Assembly (NCBI RefSeq): GCF_024808255.1
Contig: NZ_JANTYS010000005.1
Span: 1-64,000, forward strand
Reading direction: 5' to 3'
From: Mucilaginibacter dorajii
Lineage (GTDB): Bacteria; Bacteroidota; Bacteroidia; Sphingobacteriales; Sphingobacteriaceae
DNA length: 64,000 nt
A program made the position numbers and the translations under genes. Positions 26,022 to 33,754 of the stretch are shown piece after piece. Each line of letters begins with the position of its first letter. Within the stretch, counting starts at the first letter, position 1. The notes beneath the pieces are model-generated. The model saw nothing but the letters and a program-made list of their open reading frames with translations. It had not been told where the DNA came from and ran no database searches.

Positions 26022-28172
26022 TCAATTTATAAACACCTCATCCATAAACAACCATCCCGGTTTTCCTTTTGCAGGATGCCATGTGGGAACGATTTTCAGT
26101 GGTTTGGCTATGAGCTTCATGCAGGATATAGGTATACTCGTTTTCAAAGGGCATTCTATACTTAATAATGCAAAAGGATCATCTTTACCGGGCGCTACCG
26201 TATTAACCGCGCCCAACAGTTTTAAATGATTTTGATCGACCCCGCCCCACACTTCCACAGAGGATGGTAAAAAGATCTGTGAGCCGATATTACGCATCAC
26301 GCTAAGGCTTAAAATATGTGGTTCAACAGGTTTGTTAAACCACATCAACATATCCAGGTCCTTTTGCGATGCCAGCCATTTGCCGTTGCCAAAATTACCA
26401 CCTCCTAATTCTTTATCAATTAACGTTTTGGGGCCGTCACCTTTGTATTTACTATCCGGATAAGTTAAAAAACTAATGCTATCCGGCGTGTACAGGCATT
26501 TATAAACATTAAATTGCGCGGTATCGCTACCTATCCATCCGGCTTTAAATGCACGCGCCTTAATCACGGTACTTTGCGTAATTATAGTGCCTGGTTTATA
26601 GGAGGTAGCATGAACGCTATCGGGCACGCTCCCGTCCGTGGTGTAACGGATATCAACTCCTTTAATTGGATTACCCAATTGCAGCTGGTAATTTTGTTTA
26701 AATATCACCGCCGGATTTTTTAATTGTACACTGGTAAGTTTTAAAGCTTTGCCATCATCTTTATAGCCTGTAATAAACTGTAATTGTCTATTGGCTTTTT
26801 GCAGCGGGGCAAGATCGGCTATTTTTAGGCCGGTATCCCAAATGGTAAGTTCGGTTAAACTTTTAATAGGTGCCAGCACATTTACATCTGCCGCGTTTAG
26901 CTTTACACCGGCAACAGAAAGGGTTTTAAGGTGTTTTAAAGCTGCAAGTTCCTTTAAACCTTTCCCTGTAAGATCACTAAAATTAAGGCTGAGGCTGCGC
27001 ACGTTTTCAAACTGCGCTATGGCTTTAAGATCGGCATCTTTTACGGGCATCTTGTTTAAATTGAGCGATACCACCTGCTTTTTTATCGGGCCAAGCTCAT
27101 CAAGCACCTTTACGTTATAGGTGCTTTTATTGTAGATGTTTACCGCCAATGCCACTGAACCATTAGCCAGCGGATAAATTACCCGGTAGTTATTATTAAG
27201 CTTTTTGATATCCTTATCATCCGCGGCAGCAAAATCATAAACCTCCTCTGCATTTTCGGCGGGTTTTAAAAAGCTTGCCGCAATTGTCCTCAAAGAGTCG
27301 GTAGCAGGCAAATCTATCACCTTCTTTTTAAAATCGGGATTACCTTTTACCCAAAGATAAAGCAATGTTTTTTCCTCATCCGTTAATTGTGTTTTACCTG
27401 TTGGCGGCATGTGTTTTTTTTCGCCATCGGGTAAATGGATGCGCTGTAAAAGCAAACTTATCTCCGGTTTGCCGGGCACAAAAAGTTTCCCGCTTTTACC
27501 GCCTTTTAATAATGCCGACTGGCTGGTGAGCATTAACCCGCCTTTCATTTTATCGGCATTATGGCAGCTTTGGCATTTGGCTTCAAATATGGGGTTAATC
27601 ACATCGCGGTAAACCAGCGCCTGTTCAAGTGGCACCTTATCCTTACTCATTACCGGCCCTAAAACAAAATCATCGCCATGGGTAAGGTTACCGCCAAAGT
27701 GCCCTGCTATCACCAGGCAAAACATCAATACCAAAGCCCCGGTTTTGGCCAGTGTGGCGCTGTATTTAGGCTTATTGCGAATAAGGTAAATACCGTAACT
27801 TATAAAAACCACGCTTACACCAAACCACTTATGCCATAACAGGTTGCCGCCCTCATAACCAGGCTCACGCGATAACAGCAAGCCCATAATAACCGTTAAT
27901 GACGATAGTAAGGCACCACACAGCAACAGGTAATCGGCGAAGTTTTGATACAACCTTTCATTGGCAAACTCATTCCGAAACCGGAAATATTCCATCAGCA
28001 TGGCCAATAAGAGGATCACGATAGGAAAGTGAAGTATCAGCGGGTGAAGCCGGCCCACCGGCTGCAACCACAACGGCACAACCAGACTATCGCCGGCTGC
28101 CAGTAAAACCAAAATAAAAATATTAAGCGCAAACAACGCGCCTTCGGCAAAACCTTTATGGCTGCTTTTCAT
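26022..28172 (-). CDS. Membrane-anchored planctomycete-type cytochrome c protein with LRR-like and Fn3-associated regions
   Basis: A 716-residue protein. Four to five TM helices in the first 160 residues (DUF2231-like) are followed by a cytochrome-c heme site CQSCH at 200-204 with the later MPPTGKTQLT motif (PSC1 type). A leucine-rich-repeat-like stretch at about 370-450 (LKHLKTLSVAG, LTELTIWDTG) precedes a chitobiase/Fn3-associated region (IRYTTDGSVPDS) and a beta-rich C-terminus. It belongs with the two upstream minus-strand genes, but a 410-bp gap with a MITE-like element separates it. The redox partner and substrate are unknown. Confidence 0.8.
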   Translation of the reverse strand: MKSSHKGFAEGALFALNIFILVLLAAGDSLVVPLWLQPVGRLHPLILHFPIVILLLAMLMEYFRFRNEFANERLYQNFADYLLLCGALLSSLTVIMGLLLSREPGYEGGNLLWHKWFGVSVVFISYGIYLIRNKPKYSATLAKTGALVLMFCLVIAGHFGGNLTHGDDFVLGPVMSKDKVPLEQALVYRDVINPIFEAKCQSCHNADKMKGGLMLTSQSALLKGGKSGKLFVPGKPEISLLLQRIHLPDGEKKHMPPTGKTQLTDEEKTLLYLWVKGNPDFKKKVIDLPATDSLRTIAASFLKPAENAEEVYDFAAADDKDIKKLNNNYRVIYPLANGSVALAVNIYNKSTYNVKVLDELGPIKKQVVSLNLNKMPVKDADLKAIAQFENVRSLSLNFSDLTGKGLKELAALKHLKTLSVAGVKLNAADVNVLAPIKSLTELTIWDTGLKIADLAPLQKANRQLQFITGYKDDGKALKLTSVQLKNPAVIFKQNYQLQLGNPIKGVDIRYTTDGSVPDSVHATSYKPGTIITQSTVIKARAFKAGWIGSDTAQFNVYKCLYTPDSISFLTYPDSKYKGDGPKTLIDKELGGGNFGNGKWLASQKDLDMLMWFNKPVEPHILSLSVMRNIGSQIFLPSSVEVWGGVDQNHLKLLGAVNTVAPGKDDPFALLSIECPLKTSIPISCMKLIAKPLKIVPTWHPAKGKPGWLFMDEVFIN

Positions 28173-28246
28173 ATAATAAGCAATGTGTTATGATAGTTGA
28201 ATTAAAAGGGTGTGGGTATAACGATGGTTGTCATATCCTGTTTTCT

Positions 28247-28520
28247 CTTCCCTCCCAACGGACCTATGTACAGATCTTTTCAAATTTAATTACTAATAAA
28301 AACGTTGTCATTTCGAACGAACCTATGGGGGATTGTAGGCCGGAGGTGAGGAGAAATCTTGCACGAATGACCACGTTTGCTCGTCGCTTGTATAGGATTT
28401 TTCGCTTTGCTCAAGAGATAGTTTCTCTTTCGCACCCCGCTCATTCCCCCCCTTCGCTCTATCGAAATGACATTTTTTTAGTTAAAAAGATGTGTACACA
28501 CCGTAGCTGTTGGGAGGGAA
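28247..28520. repeat. Nested inverted repeats, MITE-like
   Basis: The outer pair is TTCCCTCCCAAC (left, 28247 on) and GTTGGGAGGGAA (right, to about 28520). Inside lies a 167-bp element, 28306-28472, bounded by TGTCATTTCGA and TCGAAATGACA. It looks like one repeat inserted into another. It fills most of the gap between the DUF1501 gene and the cytochrome gene. Confidence 0.7.
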
Positions 28521-28582
28521 CAAAAACCTTTCAAATATCCTAAACTTTAATCCTGTTCATCCCAAAATATCCCAAAATCGTG

Positions 28583-30040
28583 TTATGTGATTATCCCTTT
28601 CACCACATTCCCAGCAACATCGGTTAACCGGTATCTTCTACCTAAACTTTTAAACGTTAGTTTTTTATGATCGATGCCTAACTGGTTAAGCATGGTGGCA
28701 TGAAAATCATGCACGTGCACCGGATCTTTAACAATGTTATAGCCAAAATCGTCCGATTCGCCATAAACCATACCGGGTTTGATGCCTCCGCCTGCCATCC
28801 AGATACTGAAGCAGCGCGGGTGATGGTCGCGGCCATAATTGGCTTTTTCCAGCTTACCCTGGCTGTAATTGGTGCGGCCAAACTCGCCTCCCCAAACCAC
28901 CAGGGTTTCATCCAATAATCCACGTTGTTTTAAATCGGTAACCAGGGCAGCCGATGCCTGGTCGACATCCTTGGCCTGGCCGGCCATTTCCTGCGGCAGG
29001 TTACTATGCTGATCCCATCCCTGGTGGTAAAGCTGCACAAAGCGTACGCCGTTTTCTGATAGCTTGCGGGCCAGCAAACAGTTGGCCGCATAGGTACCCG
29101 GGATCAAACAATCCGGCCCGTACATTTTCACAATATCGTCCGATTCTTTGGATACATCCATAATTTCGGGTACGGCGGTTTGCATCCGGTAGGCCATTTC
29201 ATATTGCTGTATCTTGGTATTGATCTCCGGATCGCCAAATTCCTTATAATTGATATCGTTCAGCTCGGCCAATTTATCCAGCATTTTGCGGCGCTCGTGT
29301 CGGTTTAGGCCATCAGGATCATTCAGGTATAATATCGGGTTTTCGCCGCTGCTAAACTGCACACCCTGGTGAATAGAATCTAAAAAGCCATTACTCCATA
29401 ATTTGGAGTAAACGCCCTGGCCGTTGCCTTTACCTTTGGATAGCAGCACTGTGAATGCCGGCAGGTTTTTATTCTCGCTGCCCAACCCATAGCTCACCCA
29501 CGAGCCCATACTTGGCCTGTTACCCTGCTGCGCGCCGGTTTGAAAAAAGGTAAGTGCAGGGTCATGGTTAATAGCATCAGTATTCATGGAACGGATAATG
29601 CAGATATCATCGGCTATTTTGCCAATGTGCGGAAACAGATCGCTTACCCAGGCACGCGATTCGCCGTATTGCTTAAAATCATAAAACGAACCCACCAGCG
29701 GAAAGGAGGTTTGTTTGGCCGTCATCCCGGTAAGGATCTGGTTACCCCGTACAGATGGCGGCAGCTCCTGCCCCATCATATCGCGCAGTTTGGGTTTGTA
29801 ATCAAACGATTCCAGTTGCGAAGGTGCACCATCCTGGAAAAGATAGATCACCCTTTTGGCCTTTGGCGCAAAATTGGGGATGCCGGGAATAAAATCGGCC
29901 TCGCTTTCATCGCCCTTGCCGCTAAAAAGATCGGGGATAAGCAATGATCCCAGCGCCACACTGCCAATACCCAGGCTTAACCTGGAGAGGAACCTGCGCC
30001 GGTTGATATTAAGCCTGCTTTCTAAAAAATCTCTTTCCAT
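28583..30040 (-). CDS. DUF1501 (sulfatase-like) protein with Tat signal
   Basis: A 485-residue protein of the alkaline-phosphatase-like superfamily. The N-terminal NINRRRFLSRL followed by a hydrophobic stretch is a Tat signal. DUF1501 features include YLFQDGAPSQLESFD, NHDPALTFFQTG, GSWVSYGLGS, VVWGGEFGRT and GRDHHPRCFS. It begins one base after the stop of the DUF1549/DUF1553 gene, so the two are cotranscribed. These pairs are abundant in Planctomycetes and present in some Bacteroidota. The substrate is unknown, and hydrolysis is unproven for the family. Confidence 0.88.
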   Translation of the reverse strand: MERDFLESRLNINRRRFLSRLSLGIGSVALGSLLIPDLFSGKGDESEADFIPGIPNFAPKAKRVIYLFQDGAPSQLESFDYKPKLRDMMGQELPPSVRGNQILTGMTAKQTSFPLVGSFYDFKQYGESRAWVSDLFPHIGKIADDICIIRSMNTDAINHDPALTFFQTGAQQGNRPSMGSWVSYGLGSENKNLPAFTVLLSKGKGNGQGVYSKLWSNGFLDSIHQGVQFSSGENPILYLNDPDGLNRHERRKMLDKLAELNDINYKEFGDPEINTKIQQYEMAYRMQTAVPEIMDVSKESDDIVKMYGPDCLIPGTYAANCLLARKLSENGVRFVQLYHQGWDQHSNLPQEMAGQAKDVDQASAALVTDLKQRGLLDETLVVWGGEFGRTNYSQGKLEKANYGRDHHPRCFSIWMAGGGIKPGMVYGESDDFGYNIVKDPVHVHDFHATMLNQLGIDHKKLTFKSLGRRYRLTDVAGNVVKGIIT

Positions 30041-30041
30041 A

Positions 30042-32360
30042 TCAGGTTTTGGTTATCGCTTCTTCTAAATTGTAAATGGCATCCACTACTTTCATCATGG
30101 CCGCCAGGTTTAGCCTATCTATATTGGAGGGTACAGGGTACTCTCCCACGCTCAGTAATTTTTCAGCGTCGGCTTTATTCATGCCTTTCAATTCATCTTT
30201 ATAATAGGCCATTAATATGTTTAGTTCTTTTTTCTGTGGATAGCGGCACATAATGAGGCGGAAAGCTTTAATTATTTTATCGTTAGATGATGAATGATCT
30301 GCCAGTAATTTAGCTGCTAATACACGCGCCGCTTCCAACACCGTTGGATCATTGAGCATTACCAGCGCCTGTAACGGCGTGTTGGTGCGCAAGCGTTTAA
30401 CCTCGCATTGATCGCGGTTACTGGCATCAAAAATACCTAATGAAGCAGGCGGTACCGTACGCTTAATTAAAGTATACATACCACGGCGATACAGGTTAGG
30501 GCCATGCACCTGTTTATAACTGGCCAGTTGCCCCCTGCCCGATGTGGCATTTTCCCACAAACCAGGCGGTTGATATGGGTTTACACTCGGTCCGCCAATA
30601 TCCCGGTTCAGCAGGTCGCTACTGGCTAAAACCAGGTCGCGCACAAACTCGGCCGGTAATCTTGACCGTGGGCCGCGTGATAGCAATGTGTTATCCGGGT
30701 CAGATTTTAATTTATCGGAACTCATTACTGCCGACTGACGGTAAGTTGCCGACATCACAATTTGTTTAACCAGCCGTTTAATATCCCAGCCATGATCCCT
30801 GAAATCAACAGAAAGCCAATCCAGCAACTCGGGGTGCGATGGCAAATCGCCCTGCATCCCAAAATCGCCCGAACTTTTTACAATGCCTTTGCCAAAAAAC
30901 TCCTGCCAGGTTTGGTTAACAAATACCCTTGCAGCCAGCGGATTATTTTTATTAAACAGCCATTCGGCCAAACCAAGCCTGTTTTTGGGGTAATTGGCTG
31001 TAAATGGCAATATCGATTTTGGCGTTCCGGGCTCAACAACATCGCCATGGGCATCATAGTTGCCACGTTTCAGGATATAGGTGGGCCGCACTTTGTCGCT
31101 ATCGCCCATGATAGATACAATAAGCTTATCGGTATCGCGCTTGTTGATGAAGGTGAGAATCTTTTTAACCTCTTCATTGCTGATCTGCATCAATGGCCGC
31201 TTAGCGTAAGTTTCGGGGCCGCCAACAACAGATTCGATGCCGACTTCCTTTACGTTGTTAAAAAATGAAAATACCTGGTAATATTCCTTTTGCGAAAACG
31301 GGTCGTATTTATGATCATGGCAATGCGCGCATTCCAGTGTAATACCCAACATGGCTTTACCAAAGGTATTGGTGCGGTCGGTTACGTAGCTTACGCGATA
31401 TTCTTCGTCAATTACGCCACCTTCTTCGGTTATTTTATGGTTGCGGTTAAAGCCTGTTGCCAGAATTTGTTCTTTGGTAGCGTTGGGAAGCAGATCGCCG
31501 GCCAGTTGCCACGTAATAAATTGATTATATGGCAGGTTTTCGTTGAAGGCATGGATTACCCAATCGCGCCACGGCCATTGGCTGCGGTAATTATCATCCT
31601 GGTAACCATGCGAATCGGCATAGCGGGCAACATCCAGCCAATGCAGGGTCATCTTTTCGCCGTATTGTGGGCTGGCCATCAGTTCATCAACCACTTTTTG
31701 ATAAGCATCGGGGCTTTTATCGGCCAAAAACTTATCCATCAGTTGCAGGCTTGGTGGCAGGCCTGTTAAATCGAGCGAAACCCGTTTTAACAGGCGTTCT
31801 CTATCAGCTTCGGGGTTAGGGTCAACTCCTTTTTCTTCCAGTTTGTGTAATACAAAGTTATCAATCGGATTTTTTGGCCAGGTGATGTTTTTCACCTGCG
31901 GGATAGGATACGAACGAGGTGCCACAAAAGCCCAATGCTTTTCGTATCTGGCACCTTGCTTAATCCATTTCTCTATCAGGTCTACTTCAAAAGGGGTTAA
32001 CTTTTTTAGGTTTGATGAGGGTGGCGGCATCTGCTCTGCTGTATCTTTGGTAGATACCCGGCGGTACAGTTCAGATAAAATAGAGTTACCCGGTACAAGG
32101 GCATGCGCCGATGGGTTGTCTTTTAATGCCTGGTAAGCACTCTCGGGGATATCTAATCGTAGATCGGCCTGGCGGTGGGCCGCATCCGGGCCATGACATT
32201 TAAAGCATTTATCTGACAGGATTGGCCTGATGTTAAAGTTGTAACTGATGGTATCGGGCATTTGCTCTGCATCAACCTGGCCGGATGAATTACATGCGTG
32301 CAGGGTGAACAAAACGGATGCAGCAATAACAAGCCACACATAATATAACTTCTGGAACAT
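30042..32360 (-). CDS. DUF1549/DUF1553 protein with planctomycete cytochrome c domain (PSD1 type)
   Basis: A 772-residue lipoprotein candidate: lipobox LHAC with C23, then heme site CFKCH at 52-56 and the PSC1 lead MPPPSSNLKKLTPFEVDLIEKW. DUF1549 follows (PIDNFVLHKLEEKG, DRERLLKRVSLDLTGLPPS, VDELMASPQYGEKM, HWLDVARYADSHGYQDD). DUF1553 follows that (NPLAARVFVNQTWQEFFGKGIV, RRGMYTLIKRTVPP, QALVMLNDP). It is the first gene of the cytochrome/DUF1501 operon. The set is thought to oxidise or process complex carbohydrates or alcohols in Planctomycetes, but its activity is not established. Confidence 0.88.
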   Translation of the reverse strand: MFQKLYYVWLVIAASVLFTLHACNSSGQVDAEQMPDTISYNFNIRPILSDKCFKCHGPDAAHRQADLRLDIPESAYQALKDNPSAHALVPGNSILSELYRRVSTKDTAEQMPPPSSNLKKLTPFEVDLIEKWIKQGARYEKHWAFVAPRSYPIPQVKNITWPKNPIDNFVLHKLEEKGVDPNPEADRERLLKRVSLDLTGLPPSLQLMDKFLADKSPDAYQKVVDELMASPQYGEKMTLHWLDVARYADSHGYQDDNYRSQWPWRDWVIHAFNENLPYNQFITWQLAGDLLPNATKEQILATGFNRNHKITEEGGVIDEEYRVSYVTDRTNTFGKAMLGITLECAHCHDHKYDPFSQKEYYQVFSFFNNVKEVGIESVVGGPETYAKRPLMQISNEEVKKILTFINKRDTDKLIVSIMGDSDKVRPTYILKRGNYDAHGDVVEPGTPKSILPFTANYPKNRLGLAEWLFNKNNPLAARVFVNQTWQEFFGKGIVKSSGDFGMQGDLPSHPELLDWLSVDFRDHGWDIKRLVKQIVMSATYRQSAVMSSDKLKSDPDNTLLSRGPRSRLPAEFVRDLVLASSDLLNRDIGGPSVNPYQPPGLWENATSGRGQLASYKQVHGPNLYRRGMYTLIKRTVPPASLGIFDASNRDQCEVKRLRTNTPLQALVMLNDPTVLEAARVLAAKLLADHSSSNDKIIKAFRLIMCRYPQKKELNILMAYYKDELKGMNKADAEKLLSVGEYPVPSNIDRLNLAAMMKVVDAIYNLEEAITKT

Positions 32361-32512
32361 CAGTCAAAATTGGTTAAATTGGTCTACAAGAAATTAAAGT
32401 TAATAATTTCGGGATCAATTCACAATTCAATTAAAGCTTTTGTATTGTAACAATTGCATTATGTAGGTACAAACCAACAAAAATCAACTTTTGAGTAAAA
32501 TGATGTAAACAA

Positions 32513-32543
32513 AAACGGCCCTGACTTATTGCCAGGGCCGTTT
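32513..32543 (-). terminator. Terminator after ompA-type gene
   Basis: An 11-bp perfect stem AAACGGCCCTG / CAGGGCCGTTT, followed on the minus strand by a T-run. It lies between the OmpA lipoprotein gene and the DUF1549 gene. Confidence 0.85.
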
Positions 32544-32560
32544 AACAAACATTTTTTTTC

Positions 32561-33439
32561 TTATTGAGCCGGAGCAGTTGTGGCGCCCGGTGCCGGTGCT
32601 TTACCTATCAGATCCATAAACTGATCGAGTTTAGGAGTGATGATAATTTGTGTACGCCTGTTTTGGCTTTTGCCGGCAGGTGTTGCGTTATCGGCAATTG
32701 GGTTATACTCGCCCCTGCCGCCCGCAGTTAAGCGTTTAGGATCAACATTATAGGTTGTCTGTAAGGCTTGCACTACAGATGATGCCCTTAAAGTACTCAA
32801 ATCCCAGTTGTTACGGATATTGGTTTGTTTAATTGGCACGTTATCGGTATTACCTTCAATCAACACATCATAAGTAGAGTAATCGGTAATGATCTTGGCT
32901 ATTTTTGACAATGCAGAACCTGCTTTATCAGAGATCTCATAGCTGCCTGATTTGTACAACATATTATCAGACAATGAAATATAAACCACGCCTTTTAATA
33001 CCTGTACATCCACACCCTGCGCATCTTCTTTGCTTAAAGAGCGGGTAAGGTTGTTGGTTAACACCATATTAAGCGAGTCGCTTTTGTTTTTGGTGGCCAC
33101 CAGGTACTGGATATATTTGTTTGATGAATTGATCTCATCAACCAATTTTGAAATGTTTGCGCCGCCCTGGTTATTACCAGCCAGGCATTTATTCAATGCA
33201 TCCTGTAAACCAAGCGCATTTGATTTAGCCAGCGCTATTTGCTCGTCGAGACTGGCAATCCGGCCATTCGCAACAGCAAGGGCCTGCTCACTGCGCTGAT
33301 ATTTTACACTTAAATCCTGTGTGCTGTTTTGCAACTGCGTATAATTTCCTTGCAATTCGGCGTACTTTTTGTTGCTAACGCAACCCTGGGTTACCACTGC
33401 TATTATAACAACCAGTGGCACTAATCGAAGTATCTTCAT
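32561..33439 (-). CDS. OmpA-family outer-membrane lipoprotein
   Basis: A 292-residue lipoprotein with lipobox VTQGC (C20). An alpha-helical coiled coil at about 28-105 (LQGNYTQLQNSTQDLSVKYQ) is followed by an OmpA peptidoglycan-binding domain with LIEGNTDNVPIKQ, NWDLSTLRASSVVQAL, AGGRGEYNPIADN and NRRTQIIITPK. The tail is Ala/Pro-rich. It probably tethers the outer membrane to the wall. A monocistronic unit is supported by a promoter upstream (TTG, 18-bp spacer, TAAATTTA at 33471-33499) and a strong terminator. Confidence 0.92.
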   Translation of the reverse strand: MKILRLVPLVVIIAVVTQGCVSNKKYAELQGNYTQLQNSTQDLSVKYQRSEQALAVANGRIASLDEQIALAKSNALGLQDALNKCLAGNNQGGANISKLVDEINSSNKYIQYLVATKNKSDSLNMVLTNNLTRSLSKEDAQGVDVQVLKGVVYISLSDNMLYKSGSYEISDKAGSALSKIAKIITDYSTYDVLIEGNTDNVPIKQTNIRNNWDLSTLRASSVVQALQTTYNVDPKRLTAGGRGEYNPIADNATPAGKSQNRRTQIIITPKLDQFMDLIGKAPAPGATTAPAQ

Positions 33440-33470
33440 GGTATATACTATTTTTTATTAAAGATCATAA

Positions 33471-33499
33471 TAAATTTATGATCGGCATAGCTCTTACAA
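33471..33499 (-). promoter_or_regulatory. Bacteroidota promoter of ompA-type gene
   Basis: On the minus strand TTG (33497-33499), an 18-bp spacer and TAAATTTA (33471-33478) lie 32 bp before the ATG, close to the TTG/TAnnTTTG consensus. Confidence 0.5.
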
Positions 33500-33625
33500 C
33501 AAGAACGTGCCTGAAAAGTTTAAATTGTTTAGTTCATGTTATTCGCATGACTTAAAAAGGATTGTTCACAGCACCTTATATAAGCTCCAGAATCAACCAA
33601 AACCGGCTGAAAGCGAACGCCTGCT

Positions 33626-33641
33626 GTACGTTTCTGATACA
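33626..33641. promoter_or_regulatory. Single half-site resembling operator sites A and B
   Basis: GTACGTTTCTGATACA matches 14 of 16 positions of the left part of site A. It lies 114 bp upstream of the orphan FtsX permease, in the opposite orientation relative to the gene. No partner half-site is found 22 bp away, so this is weak. Confidence 0.3.
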
Positions 33642-33754
33642 TTAAGTAAAATGAAAAATCAACATAAAAAACTTACAATCAGATACTTAAAAATCTGGCA
33701 TTAATTTGATTATACAGGCAGGTATATTCGTACTAATTATCAAACAAACAGGTT

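Noticed and set aside
28190..28543. 117-codon ORF across the gap between cytochrome and DUF1501 genes
   Set aside because: It runs over the nested inverted repeats and low-complexity words. It is very unlikely to be translated.
33507..33704. 65-codon plus-strand ORF before the orphan permease
   Set aside because: No recognisable domain; it lies in a promoter region containing the ompA promoter and a candidate half-site; composition is not protein-like.
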